NCBI GenBank assembly: GCA_020444425.1
Contig: JAHLLB010000015.1
Coordinates: forward strand, 1-64,000
Reading direction: 5' to 3'
DNA from: a bacterium
GTDB taxonomy: Bacteria > Electryoneota > Electryoneia > Electryoneales > Electryoneaceae
DNA: 64,000 nt
The notes below the pieces were generated by a model that made no database searches, was not told where the DNA came from, and worked only from the letters and a program-made list of their open reading frames with translations. Position numbers and translations under genes: made by a program. Below are positions 24,442-33,876 of this stretch, piece by piece. The stretch's first letter is position 1. Each line of letters starts with the position of its first letter.

Positions 24442-26229
24442 TTAGTCGTCCACGGTTTGCGTAACGCCGGGCAGTGCCGGTCCGATACGCGGCTCGACTT
24501 TCGGGGAGAGCAGGATCGGATCGCCGTGAATCTGGTACTCGCGGGCCATGTCGACAGCCGGTGGATACGCCGGATCGATTCGAACCGCCCAGCGAATGTA
24601 ATCCGCCACCTTGATCGTGAACGTTTCCTGCCGCAGGTATTCCGCCCGTTGGATGAACATCATCGAGTAGTCACGGATGGTTTGCTGCACCAGCGGTCGA
24701 TCATCCGCACGCCGGTAGATCGGGCCGAGGTCCAGCCCGTCGAACAGGAACGGGTAGGTTTTTCCCGCGTACACCCTCCACAGCATGCCTTCCGGTATCA
24801 ACGGCACTTCCGGCCCTGGATCCAGTTCGGAGCTGAACAGCACGCCGCTGGTCAGCGACTGCTGCGCATCCTTGATCCAGACGCTGAAAAACTGCAGACT
24901 CGCGCGCTGACGCTGGTTTGCATCTGAATTGGCGGCCAGTGTCTGACGCAACTCTGCGTAACTTGCCAGCGCACGCTCGGTTTGCAGCAACGTGTCCAGG
25001 TGGAAGGATTCAAGGTACCGGGCGCTGGTCAGCAATGTCGGATCCACCAGGATCAGATCCGGCCGCAGATCCATCGCCTGCTGCATGTAGAGGTACGGCG
25101 CCAGCAGTCGTTCGTGATCGGTAGTCGCGATCAGAGTTTCGTAGCGCTGGGTGACCATCACGTTGCGAGCGTGAATCTGCCATAAGTCTTCGCCATGACG
25201 ACTGATCGATGGTCCCTGCACGAACCATAGGGTAGGGATTATCAACCAGGCGATTAAGCTCAACCCCCGCGGCAGCCGGTTGAACAGAACCGCCAGACCG
25301 AACGCGGTCAATCCGGCCACCAGCATTCCCGCCAGAATCGCAGCGAACTCGGTAGAAAACTGGAACAGGGAAGCCAGGTTAATGGAGACCAGGAGCAGGA
25401 TACCGGGCATGATCCAGCTGCGTTCCGCGCGAATGATGGCAACAATGACAAACAGGAGAGCAAAGGGTGTCAGCGCGTGCAGCTTGCTCCATGTCAGCAG
25501 GCTGAACCCGGTGAGGTCGGACGGTACGTTCGGCGGTTGACTGAACAAGCCATCCAGCACGAACACCGGACTCATTGAGGGAAGAAGGAACAAGGCCAGC
25601 GGCAGGACACCGGCCAGGGTGGTTGCAATCCAACGGATGAGCGTTCGCCGTTGCACGAAAAACCAGCCGAAGATGGGCAGCAGAAACACCACGGCAGCGT
25701 GCGCGGAAAGCGCCAATGCGAACAGCAGGACCGAGAGCAGGCGGGGACGACTGCCGGGGTACTCCGTCACCAGCCACAACGCCGCCAGCGCCAGCGCCAG
25801 CGCCAGCGGGGCCGGGTTGAGTGTCAACGCCGCCGTCCAGGCCAGTTGCGTGACACCGGCAAGAGCACCGGTGAACATCGCCAACGAACTCGCGCCCCAG
25901 GGCACAAGCCGGTCAATCACCCGATACACGAACAGTGCGAAGAATCCGGACGCCGCCGCCATCAGCACCACATTCAGCCATCCTGCGATGAGGTGCGGCA
26001 AAGTATTGGAAATCGGAATCGACCCCAGCAACAGCAGGATCGTGCGGTATAGAGGGGAGATCGCCGCGCTGGCCGGTTCGCCGGTGGCTGTGAGCACATT
26101 CGCCCATCCGGCGGCGACACCCGGACCGACGAAGTTGAGTTGCGTCAGTCCGTAGGTGCCGAGACCTAACAGAAACGGCACGGCGAAGATGAACCACGGG
26201 TGGGGGGTATGTTCGGATCGTGTCGTCAC
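24442..26229 (-). CDS. Multi-spanning membrane protein, DUF2723/GT-C-like
   Basis: 595 aa. The first 370 residues hold about ten hydrophobic segments, and the last 220 are soluble. The N-terminal loop with SAAISPLYRTILLLLGSIP resembles the HPPGYPLY-type loop of DUF2723 proteins (polytopic, glycosyltransferase-C-like). The soluble part has the DUF2723-like MQQAMDLRPDLILVDPTLL stretch. The function is presumably envelope glycan or protein O-glycosylation, as inferred for that family. The acidic catalytic residues are not obvious. Its start overlaps the upstream region of the divergent fumarylacetoacetase-family gene. Confidence 0.6.
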   Translation of the reverse strand: MTTRSEHTPHPWFIFAVPFLLGLGTYGLTQLNFVGPGVAAGWANVLTATGEPASAAISPLYRTILLLLGSIPISNTLPHLIAGWLNVVLMAAASGFFALFVYRVIDRLVPWGASSLAMFTGALAGVTQLAWTAALTLNPAPLALALALAALWLVTEYPGSRPRLLSVLLFALALSAHAAVVFLLPIFGWFFVQRRTLIRWIATTLAGVLPLALFLLPSMSPVFVLDGLFSQPPNVPSDLTGFSLLTWSKLHALTPFALLFVIVAIIRAERSWIMPGILLLVSINLASLFQFSTEFAAILAGMLVAGLTAFGLAVLFNRLPRGLSLIAWLIIPTLWFVQGPSISRHGEDLWQIHARNVMVTQRYETLIATTDHERLLAPYLYMQQAMDLRPDLILVDPTLLTSARYLESFHLDTLLQTERALASYAELRQTLAANSDANQRQRASLQFFSVWIKDAQQSLTSGVLFSSELDPGPEVPLIPEGMLWRVYAGKTYPFLFDGLDLGPIYRRADDRPLVQQTIRDYSMMFIQRAEYLRQETFTIKVADYIRWAVRIDPAYPPAVDMAREYQIHGDPILLSPKVEPRIGPALPGVTQTVDD

Positions 26230-26363
26230 AAATTCCCTTCCTCTTGCTGCGGAAACTTAGCCGCGCTCACCCTGCACGGCAAGCAGCTTTCAGATTGGCT
26301 CGAGGCACCCTCTGGGCCCCCGGCTATCATGTATATTCTGATGGTCTTACATGGAGAAAGACG

Positions 26364-27242
26364 ATGCGGTTGACGATGATGCGTTCCGGGGAGATCCCGG
26401 AATTGTTCATTTTAACGGATGACGATCGGCATGTTCGTGTCGCGGACCTGCTCAAGGCGGCGGATACGGTACCGTTCCGCGTATACGATCCGGAACACCC
26501 GGCATTGACGGACATTTTCCGATCCGGTGACGTGTCTACGAACCTGACATGGCTGGAGCAACGGGCGGCCACGGCACTGGAGGCCAGCGTTGACGGCTGG
26601 TCGTGGGCGGTGCCGGATACCGGCGGATCGCTGTATTGTGTGGGCCGTAATTACGCCGCTCACGCCGCCGAACTCGGCAACAAGGTACCGGGCAAGCCGA
26701 TGTTCTTCATGAAATCCCGTGGCTGTCTCGCGGCCAATCAAGCGACGGTGACCCGTCCACCGAGCAGCGACCGCGTGGATTACGAAGGGGAGCTGGCGTT
26801 GATTATCGGCGAACCGTTGCGCGGACCGATTGATGACCTCCAGGCGCGCAAGTCGATTGTGGCGGTCACCTTGCTGAATGACATCTCCGATCGTGCGGAG
26901 CAGAACAAGGCGAAGGAAGCGGGAAAGCCTTGGTTCCGTGCGAAGGCCCGGATCGGATTCGCACCGATGGGGCCGTGGCTGCGTACCGTGTCCGAGTCAC
27001 GGGATCTGCGTGAGTTCACCTACCAGACATTGCTCAACGGTACCGTGGTTCAGGATGGCGATCCATCCTTATGGCTGTGGGATGCGGTCACAGTTGTTCG
27101 GGATCTGAGCGAGACATCCGGGCTGGAAGCCGGTGATATCATCGCTACCGGAACGCCGGCTGGAGTTGGACCGATGCAGGTCGGTGATGTGGTCGCAGTG
27201 ACGAGCTCCGAAATTGGTACTCTTCGGACTCTCATTGGCTGA
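26364..27242 (+). CDS. Fumarylacetoacetate hydrolase-family protein
   Basis: 292 aa. A variable N-terminal domain is followed by the FAH fold: YCVGRNYAAHAAELG, then PRPPSSDRVDYEGELALIIG with the metal-binding E-x-E, NDISDRAEQ, GKPWFRAK and the C-terminal GDIIATGTPAGVG. Family members hydrolyse or decarboxylate 2,4-diketo acids, such as acylpyruvate, oxaloacetate or homoprotocatechuate intermediates. The substrate is not evident. The start at 26364 is set by GGAGAAAG; the reading frame is open up to 26220 but without similarity. Confidence 0.9.
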   Translation: MRLTMMRSGEIPELFILTDDDRHVRVADLLKAADTVPFRVYDPEHPALTDIFRSGDVSTNLTWLEQRAATALEASVDGWSWAVPDTGGSLYCVGRNYAAHAAELGNKVPGKPMFFMKSRGCLAANQATVTRPPSSDRVDYEGELALIIGEPLRGPIDDLQARKSIVAVTLLNDISDRAEQNKAKEAGKPWFRAKARIGFAPMGPWLRTVSESRDLREFTYQTLLNGTVVQDGDPSLWLWDAVTVVRDLSETSGLEAGDIIATGTPAGVGPMQVGDVVAVTSSEIGTLRTLIG

Positions 27243-27522
27243 TGCAGAGCGCTGTCTATCGTGATGAGTTTATTATCAGTATTTTGGATAAAGAACTAAT
27301 CAATGTTAACATCGTGTCGATTTTTGTATAGACTCTTGCCTCTTTGTTTGCGGAGAGCGTGTAGAGTCTACTCCCGCAGGCAGGTTGGACTTCCAGCACA
27401 CTCAGCTCGTGATGGTTGAAAATGCGGGATTTCGGAGGTTGACTTTTTTTGTGGGATAATCTTACATTTGTTGCGGTTCTAGATAAGTTCTCGTTTACTT
27501 TTTAGCGATAAAATTCTATATT
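27243..27522 (+). promoter_or_regulatory. AT-rich upstream region of the AAA+ regulator gene
   Basis: A 280-bp gene-free gap, more AT-rich than its neighbours. It contains a nested inverted repeat, TAGACTC (27329-27335) with GAGTCTA (27364-27370), enclosing CTCT / AGAG. TTGACT at 27439 and GATAAT at 27455 are too close together to form a standard promoter. No ribosome binding site precedes the ATG at 27523, so the mRNA may be translated weakly or from a very short leader. Confidence 0.4.
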
Positions 27523-28947
27523 ATGGACGCATCCACTTCGCCACAATCCTCACAATTTCGGAAGCAGGTTCTGCGTGAGGCCTTGCCTGAACTGTTGAAA
27601 GGAAACAGTTCGGACGAGGAGTTGATCCACAGTGCCGCTACTTGGTGGCAAACCTCCGGACCGAATTCAGTTCCTCCACGCGACTATCTCTACTATATTA
27701 CGCAGCTTAACGAGTACGCGCGTTGGCGCGCCTCGAAGCTGGGCCAGCTGCACGAGAGCGCGTTTTCGTATTCGGAATCGTCCTTCCTGCCGAACCCGTT
27801 CCAGCAGTTCCTGCGCGAGCGATCGTACACTGTTTCTGAGATGCCGGGCGACACCGGGCTGCGGCTTGAGCATGGCTTACGGACGCTGGTTGGTGATTCC
27901 CGCATCTGGCGGGATGTGATCGGAGTGGTGCAGGGGGCGGCGTTCAGCGACGTCCCGACATTGATCAATGGGGAGGTGGGTACCGGCAAATCGCAGATCG
28001 CTCGTGTTATTCACGATTCGAGCATGCGTGCCGACAAACCGTTCTTGTCGATCCCCTGCCAGTTCCTGTCGCACGAACACTTCAAGCTGCAAATTCGCGA
28101 CTTGATCTCGGAATTTGCTGACGTATCCGAGCTGCGGGGGTTGGACGCTCTGTTTTCACAGGTCGGGACCGTGTACCTCGCGGACGTTGACCAGTTGCCG
28201 TTGCAGTTGCAGCCGATCTTTGCGGAGCAGTTGCGCAAGCGGCACAACCCGGAGTCGCCGGGCGGCAACACGTATACCGTGCCTCGGTATATCGCGTCAA
28301 CAAACGAAGACATCAACCTGCTCGCCACACGGCAGTTGTTCCGGCACGACTTGTTCCTGGAAATCGCGATCCTGCAGATTGATCTGCCGCCGCTTCGTCA
28401 CCGGCGGGAAGATATTGCGATGCTGGCGGACCACATCCTCGGGCAGCTGGCGTCCAAGTACCGCATCGAGAAGCCGGTGCTTCACATGGACACGCAGCAC
28501 AAGCTCGAACGGTATCCGTGGCCGGGGAATCTGTCGGAACTGAGGACCGTGCTGGACAGGGCACTGCTGAAGACGAAGCGGATCATCAAACCGGTGCACC
28601 TGTTCTTTGATGCGCACAACTGGTTCCCGATGAACACACGGGACCGTGATGCGATCGTACGGGTGCTGAACGTGTTTGAGGAAGCGGATTTCCGGATTGG
28701 CGCGGCACCGATTGAACAGTTGATCGTCTTTCTACTGCAGAAGGATCAGCTGCAGTTCAAGGCGTCTGAGTTGGCGGAGATGCTGGATGCCCGGCCCTCA
28801 ACCGCCCGTAGTTACCTCACAAATTTGCGCAGGCTGGGCTTTGTGAAGAAGCATGGCGACCGCAAGTCGACGACGTGGAGTGTGAACCAGGCGCGGTTGC
28901 TGGGTGAGGAACCGGGCGGTTCGCCGAACGATAGAGACACAGACTAG
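27523..28947 (+). CDS. NtrC-like AAA+ regulator lacking GAFTGA, with winged-helix C-terminus
   Basis: 474 aa. Residues 1-115 are an unassigned N-terminal domain. Residues 125-360 are an AAA+ domain of the sigma-54 activator type: Walker A GEVGTGKS at about 150, degenerate Walker B GTVYLADVD, sensor region IASTNEDINLLA, Arg-finger LFRHDLFLEI, and the C-terminal YPWPGNLSELRTVLDRALL typical of NtrC relatives. The GAFTGA sigma-54 contact loop is missing, so sigma-54 activation is unlikely. The C-terminus (FKASELAEMLDARPSTARSY, then LRRLGFVKKHG) reads as a winged helix rather than a Fis-type HTH. Likely a DNA-binding regulator with nucleotide-controlled assembly. Its targets are unknown. Confidence 0.7.
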   Translation: MDASTSPQSSQFRKQVLREALPELLKGNSSDEELIHSAATWWQTSGPNSVPPRDYLYYITQLNEYARWRASKLGQLHESAFSYSESSFLPNPFQQFLRERSYTVSEMPGDTGLRLEHGLRTLVGDSRIWRDVIGVVQGAAFSDVPTLINGEVGTGKSQIARVIHDSSMRADKPFLSIPCQFLSHEHFKLQIRDLISEFADVSELRGLDALFSQVGTVYLADVDQLPLQLQPIFAEQLRKRHNPESPGGNTYTVPRYIASTNEDINLLATRQLFRHDLFLEIAILQIDLPPLRHRREDIAMLADHILGQLASKYRIEKPVLHMDTQHKLERYPWPGNLSELRTVLDRALLKTKRIIKPVHLFFDAHNWFPMNTRDRDAIVRVLNVFEEADFRIGAAPIEQLIVFLLQKDQLQFKASELAEMLDARPSTARSYLTNLRRLGFVKKHGDRKSTTWSVNQARLLGEEPGGSPNDRDTD

Positions 28948-29026
28948 CCCGACGCGGATCGGACGTATTGGGCTTATCCCCGCGCTGCGACGATTGTTAC
29001 TTTCCTGCCCGGACAAACGATTCCCA

Positions 29027-31177
29027 TCACTTGAACAGCAACCAGCGAACACCCCAGATCTCAGAGCGGTGCATGTTCGGATAGCCGGGAATGAACTGGT
29101 AGGGAGTGCTGCGAAGATTGCGCACGCCGAAGTAGGCCTCGAAATTGAAGATCCGCGCATTGAGAATGGCGTCGTAGAGGATGGCAGCATCCTGAAGGTA
29201 GTTCGATGTCTGGTACTCGCCCCAGTAATACGCGTTTACGGTCGCGCGAATCCGCAACTGCCCTTCGTAGTAATGGTCCATGAAGCGCAAGCTGGCCCAG
29301 CCGTAGGTTTCCGGCACCGGCGCGGTCGGTGTGATCGTTTCGGCATAGGTGAACGATCCCGCCGCGCTCAGCGGTCCCCAGATCGGTGTCCATGCGTACG
29401 CTGAGGTCTCGTAAGTGGTGTAGTTGATCGTGTTCTTGCGTGACCACGCGATGTCGGATTCGACATAGGTGATGATCTGGTCCCGCCATTGCCGCACGCC
29501 GCTCATCACGTAAATCTGCCGGTAATCCGGCCAGCCCATGCTCACGCCCGCACCGGCGTAGTCCGATTTCACCGGTTTCAGCGCCGGTTCGCCGTAGTAG
29601 TACGTTGTGTAGTCGGGGACGGGGAGGATGTCCATCCAGCGGTCCGGTGTACGCACCGACCAGTACCCGGCCGATTCATCCAGTCCCGGGTAGCGCCAGC
29701 TGGAAGAGATCAACCCCAGCACGCGCAGCGAATCGGTGACGCTGTACGTCGCGGAGGCCGAACCGCCGATCAGCATCGTGTCGTCCACGTCGATCGTGTC
29801 CGGTTGCAGGCTGAGGGTGGAATACTCCGTTCGCAGCGAACCTTGCAGCTCGAACGGACCGAGCGTGTACTGGTCCTCCGCGCCGATTCCGGCGGTCAAG
29901 CGGCTGGCTTGCGGGTCGATGTTGTTCTTGCGACGGTTGAACCGGGCGGCGATCCGCTCCACGTCCGCACGGACAGCCAAGTTGTGGCCGTAGAAATCAG
30001 CACGTCCCTGCTCTACGCGCAGACCGAGCCGGTTGCCGTCCTCGTCACCGTAGCCGAATCCACTCTGTGAACGCACATACCACGCCGCAGCCTCACGGTA
30101 CAGACTGTCGCCGGGTTCGCCGGAAGACAGGCTGACGTCGATGTCGTTACGGTGGATGCTGGACGTTTTCGTGTCGAACGCCCGGCCCCAGCGGTCGCGC
30201 ATCTCCATCCATTGCACGGAGAGGATGCCCACATCGCGTATCGTTTGCCGTCCACCGATACGCAGATGGCTGGTGTTGGCGACGGTGTTGGCGTAGCGGC
30301 CCTGGAATTCGGCGATGTTCACGCCGATGTGGTAGGCGAATGCGTCCGTCAGCTGGTTGGCGATGCGCCAATCCGCTCGCCCAAGTCCGTACCAGCCCTG
30401 ACGGTAGACGATCCGTGTGACCGGCACGCGCTCATAAACGTACGGCTGCACGAGGTTGATTGTCGGACCACTGGACATGCGGTAACCGGTAGCGGCAGGC
30501 TCGTATTCGGCAATCTGGATCTCTTCCGGGACGAAACTGCTGAAGTTTGTCGCGCCGGTGAGTGGGTCGTCATAAGGTCGTCCGCGGAACCAGACGCCGA
30601 CGTCGCGTGGCGATCCTCCGGCGGGGACAACGTAGAACGGTTGCCCGTAAATGTCTGGATGACGCGGGAACAGGCCGGGCGCGCTGGTGATCGCCTGACC
30701 GGCGTCGCGGAAGGTGTGCCGCTGAAACTCGCGATTGGTCAGCTTGAGCGAGGTTTGCGAGCGGGTCACAGGTGCGGTCGAATCCGGCGGAATGATCGGC
30801 GGTAACGGTTCCGGCAGCACAACCAGCGAATCGATTGCGGCGGAACTGTCGGCGGGGAGGGGCTCTCCGTTCACCCGCAACGTATCCCCGGTCAATGAAT
30901 CTACACCTACAGAATCCACCTGTAACGAATCCACCAGCATGCTGTCAACCGACAGGCTGTCCGGCTTGATCGCAACCGTACTGTCGGCCGGGGCGGACGG
31001 ATTGTTCGAGGGCGGCGGTTCCTGTCCCTGCGCCAGGTGCATCAGCAGCATCAATGGGAACAGCACCGAGAGCACGGAGACAATCCGGAACCTGCGCCGG
31101 ATTGATGTGTGCACGGTACGTTTCGCCGGGGATTCCGGCCCGTGGGTGGACGGTGTTGTGGGTTTGTGAGTCCGCAT
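29027..31177 (-). CDS. Outer membrane beta-barrel protein with TonB-receptor-like plug
   Basis: 716 aa from the ATG at 31177. The frame stays open to 31351, but that part is not signal-like. A signal peptide around residues 25-52 (VLSVLFPLMLLMHLAQGQ) is followed by a repetitive linker built on VDSL units (about 75-100) and a Pro-rich stretch. A plug-like region comes next (DAGQAITSAPGLF, then YVVPAGGSPRDVGVWFRGR, resembling plug domains). The rest is a barrel of amphipathic strands ending in W-G-V-R-W-L-L-F-K with a terminal aromatic signature. No TonB box is obvious. Cargo unknown. It is convergent with the AAA+ regulator gene. Confidence 0.7.
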   Translation of the reverse strand: MRTHKPTTPSTHGPESPAKRTVHTSIRRRFRIVSVLSVLFPLMLLMHLAQGQEPPPSNNPSAPADSTVAIKPDSLSVDSMLVDSLQVDSVGVDSLTGDTLRVNGEPLPADSSAAIDSLVVLPEPLPPIIPPDSTAPVTRSQTSLKLTNREFQRHTFRDAGQAITSAPGLFPRHPDIYGQPFYVVPAGGSPRDVGVWFRGRPYDDPLTGATNFSSFVPEEIQIAEYEPAATGYRMSSGPTINLVQPYVYERVPVTRIVYRQGWYGLGRADWRIANQLTDAFAYHIGVNIAEFQGRYANTVANTSHLRIGGRQTIRDVGILSVQWMEMRDRWGRAFDTKTSSIHRNDIDVSLSSGEPGDSLYREAAAWYVRSQSGFGYGDEDGNRLGLRVEQGRADFYGHNLAVRADVERIAARFNRRKNNIDPQASRLTAGIGAEDQYTLGPFELQGSLRTEYSTLSLQPDTIDVDDTMLIGGSASATYSVTDSLRVLGLISSSWRYPGLDESAGYWSVRTPDRWMDILPVPDYTTYYYGEPALKPVKSDYAGAGVSMGWPDYRQIYVMSGVRQWRDQIITYVESDIAWSRKNTINYTTYETSAYAWTPIWGPLSAAGSFTYAETITPTAPVPETYGWASLRFMDHYYEGQLRIRATVNAYYWGEYQTSNYLQDAAILYDAILNARIFNFEAYFGVRNLRSTPYQFIPGYPNMHRSEIWGVRWLLFK

Positions 31178-31301
31178 CGCGCAGAATATACACGCGGCTG
31201 TATCGTGATGCTGCTCAGCGATGCCTCGCGGGTAGGCCCCGAGCGGCAGAAAACAACGGTCTGGCAGGGGTAAGCCGGTCTCCCGGTGCAGTGGGAACTG
31301 C

Positions 31302-31330
31302 TTGACTCTTCCGTAGTGGAATCCTATACT
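31302..31330 (+). promoter_or_regulatory. Sigma-70-type promoter of groES-groEL
   Basis: TTGACT at 31302-31307 and TATACT at 31325-31330, 17-bp spacer. The predicted start point falls at the left edge of the CIRCE operator. Confidence 0.85.
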
Positions 31331-31340
31331 TTCGCCCTTG

Positions 31341-31367
31341 TTAGCACTCACCTCAATCGAGTGCTAA
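31341..31367 (+). promoter_or_regulatory. CIRCE operator (HrcA site)
   Basis: Perfect consensus TTAGCACTC-N9-GAGTGCTAA, placed 11 bp after the -10 box of the groES promoter, so HrcA binding would cover the transcription start. The repressor gene hrcA is at 17634 in this window. Confidence 0.97.
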
Positions 31368-31499
31368 CAGAAACGTAAGTTCATACATTTCATATATCTA
31401 CGACGAATCACCGTTCAGGCAAGCTTGTCTCTGACTTAAGTGCCGACAGGATTCGTCGAAAAAGTGCAAACCGATTCGATTGATGGAGGAAGCATCACG

Positions 31500-31799
31500 A
31501 TGAACGTGCGTCCGATTGACGAGCGTGTGTTGCTCAAGGTAGTGGAGAAGGATGAGAAGACCTCCGGCGGCATCATCATTCCGGATACCGTCAGCAAGGA
31601 ACGTCCGCAGATCGGCGAAGTCGTTGCCCTCGGCGATGACATCGTCAACAAGGATCTCGAGCGCAAGCCGCTGTCGCAGATCGTCAGTGTTGGTGACCAG
31701 GTGCTGTTCGCGAAGTACGGCGGCACGGAAGTTACCGTTGACGAGGAAGAGTTCCTGCTGGTCAACCGCAGCGACATTCTTGGCGTGATCGAGAACTAA
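31500..31799 (+). CDS. groES: Co-chaperonin GroES
   Basis: 99 aa, the 10-kDa lid of the GroEL chamber. NVRPIDERVLLKVVEKDEKTSGGIIIPDT carries the mobile loop, and the C-terminus is DILGVIEN. The start at 31500 follows GGAGGAAG. An in-frame ATG-less extension to 31440 is not needed. It has a long leader from the CIRCE promoter and is followed by groEL after 107 bp. Confidence 0.97.
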   Translation: MNVRPIDERVLLKVVEKDEKTSGGIIIPDTVSKERPQIGEVVALGDDIVNKDLERKPLSQIVSVGDQVLFAKYGGTEVTVDEEEFLLVNRSDILGVIEN

Positions 31800-31826
31800 T
31801 CCGGCCTGGTCCGGTGTTTCGATCAT

Positions 31827-31850
31827 TACCACGGACGATCATTCGTGGTA
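31827..31850 (+). other. Hairpin in the groES-groEL intergenic region
   Basis: TACCACG / CGTGGTA (7 bp, 10-nt loop) with no T-run after it. It could stabilise or process the bicistronic mRNA so that groEL is expressed differently from groES; that is inference. Confidence 0.45.
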
Positions 31851-31906
31851 GGCGGTAAGCAGCACAGAGATGCAAACACAGAATTCAAGTCAGGAGATAC
31901 GTAAAG

Positions 31907-33544
31907 ATGGCTCACAAGATCCTTGCCTTTGATCTCGAAGCCCGCAATGGTCTCAAATCTGGTGTCGACCAGCTTGCGAGGGCAGTGAAGGTTACCCTCG
32001 GCCCGCGTGGCCGCAACGTCATTCTCGAAAAGAAATTCGGTGCTCCGACCGTGACCAAGGACGGCGTTTCGGTCGCCAAGGAAATCGAGCTCGAGGATCC
32101 GATTGAGAACATGGGCGCCCAGATGGTGCGCGAGGTTGCCTCGAAGACCTCCGATGTCGCTGGTGATGGTACCACCACCGCGACGGTGCTCGCCCAGGCG
32201 ATCCTCAGTGAAGGTCTGCGCAACGTCGTCGCCGGCGCGAACCCGCTGTTGCTGAAGCGTGGCATCGACAAGGCTGTGCGTGTCGTGGTTGAAGAACTGC
32301 ACAAGCAGATGGTTGAAGTTGGTGGCAGCAAGGACCGCATTGCGCAGGTCGGCGCGATTTCCGCCAACAACGACAGCGAAATCGGCAAGCTTATCGCCGA
32401 CGCGATGGAAAAGGTTGGCAACGACGGCGTCATCACGGTTGAAGAAGCCAAGTCGATTGAGACGAGCCTTGAAGTCGTCGAAGGCATGCAGTTTGACCGT
32501 GGTTACCTCAGCCCGTATTTCGTCACCGATCCGGACAACATGGAATCGATCCATGACGATCCGATGATCCTGATCTACGACAAGAAGATCAGCGTGATGA
32601 AGGACCTGCTGCCGATCCTCGAGAAGGTTGCACAGATGGGCAAGCCGCTGATCATCATCTCGGAAGACGTCGAAGGCGAAGCGCTGGCGACGTTGGTCGT
32701 GAACAAGATCCGTGGCACCCTGAAAATAGCCGCCGTCAAGGCTCCGGGCTTCGGTGACCGTCGCAAGGCGATGCTCGAAGATATCGCGATCCTGACCGGT
32801 GGCCGTGTGATCAGCGAAGACGCCGGCCTGAAGCTTGAAAACACCCAGCTCAGCGACCTCGGTTCAGCCAAGCGCATCACCATGACCAAGGACAACACGA
32901 CGATCGTCGAAGGCGCTGGCGAAGCTACTGACATCCAGGGTCGTATCGAGCAGATCAAGAAGCAGATCGAAGCGACCACGTCCGACTACGACCGTGAGAA
33001 GCTGCAGGAACGTCTCGCGAAGTTGGCCGGTGGTGTTGCCGTGCTGAACATCGGCGCCGCCACGGAAGTCGAGATGAAGGAGAAGAAGGCGCGTGTCGAA
33101 GACGCCCTGCACGCAACCCGTGCTGCGGTGGAAGAAGGCATCGTCGCTGGTGGTGGTGTTGCCCTGATCCGTGCGCAGCAGGCGCTGGCCAAGATCAAGT
33201 TTGAGGGTGACGAAGACACCGGTCGCATGATCATTCTCCGTGCGATCGAGGAGCCGCTGCGTCAGATCGCCGGCAACGCCGGTTTCGAAGGTGCTGTCGT
33301 GGTCCAGAAGGTTCGCGAGCACAAGTCCGCGTCTTACGGCTTCAACGCACTGACCGGCGAATTCGAAGACATGATGGAAGCGGGCATCATCGACCCGACC
33401 AAGGTCACCCGTTCCGCGCTCGAGAATGCCGCGTCTGTCGCCAGCGTGCTGGTGATGAGCGAAGCGGTTGTCTACGAAGCGAAGGAAGACTCGCCATCGG
33501 TTCCTGCGATGCCGGGTGGTGGCATGGGCGGCGGGATGTACTAA
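31907..33544 (+). CDS. groEL: Chaperonin GroEL
   Basis: 545 aa, full length, ATP-dependent protein folding ring. It shows [23 protein letters not shown] with the catalytic Asp, and the usual C-terminal Gly/Met tail ending [19 protein letters not shown] precedes the ATG. Second gene of the CIRCE-controlled operon. Transcription ends at the terminator at 33595. Confidence 0.98.
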   Translation: MAHKILAFDLEARNGLKSGVDQLARAVKVTLGPRGRNVILEKKFGAPTVTKDGVSVAKEIELEDPIENMGAQMVREVASKTSDVAGDGTTTATVLAQAILSEGLRNVVAGANPLLLKRGIDKAVRVVVEELHKQMVEVGGSKDRIAQVGAISANNDSEIGKLIADAMEKVGNDGVITVEEAKSIETSLEVVEGMQFDRGYLSPYFVTDPDNMESIHDDPMILIYDKKISVMKDLLPILEKVAQMGKPLIIISEDVEGEALATLVVNKIRGTLKIAAVKAPGFGDRRKAMLEDIAILTGGRVISEDAGLKLENTQLSDLGSAKRITMTKDNTTIVEGAGEATDIQGRIEQIKKQIEATTSDYDREKLQERLAKLAGGVAVLNIGAATEVEMKEKKARVEDALHATRAAVEEGIVAGGGVALIRAQQALAKIKFEGDEDTGRMIILRAIEEPLRQIAGNAGFEGAVVVQKVREHKSASYGFNALTGEFEDMMEAGIIDPTKVTRSALENAASVASVLVMSEAVVYEAKEDSPSVPAMPGGGMGGGMY

Positions 33545-33594
33545 GCCACGTTTGGCGGATAGAAGTAATTCGACAGGTTTCGCCTGATAGTAAT

Positions 33595-33626
33595 GGACCG
33601 ATCCGAACAGGGTCGGTCCTTTTTTT
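33595..33626 (+). terminator. Terminator of groES-groEL
   Basis: GGACCGATCC / GGGTCGGTCC stem (10 bp with one G-T pair, 5-nt loop) followed by seven T residues. Confidence 0.93.
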
Positions 33627-33876
33627 GCTCATGGACCGGAGATCGAAACGCAAATAGCGCAGATACAAACAAGTGCAATTTCGCCTCCCAGAGGATAAAA
33701 TCAGAAATTGTGATACTAATCACTGGCGCAAGCCCCACATTTAGAGTACACTAAAACATGAAGTTAGCGTACCCTAACCGTATTGAATTGCTTTACAGTA
33801 TCGAGAATCACGGAAGGGCATGGAGAAGGGCAGCCCCCCTGAATAACCTGGTGGGCCTGGAACGAGGGAGACGATC
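33627..33876 (+). other. Gene-free leader region of the first tandem secreted-protein gene
   Basis: About 250 bp, AT-rich in its first 180 bp. It contains one small inverted repeat (GTGAT/ATCAC at 33710-33723) and ends with the strong ribosome binding site GAGGGAGA. I find no clear promoter box pair. Confidence 0.4.

Noticed and set aside
27439-27462. TTGACT...GATAAT as promoter of the AAA+ gene
   Set aside because: The spacer is only 10 bp, too short for a sigma-70 promoter.
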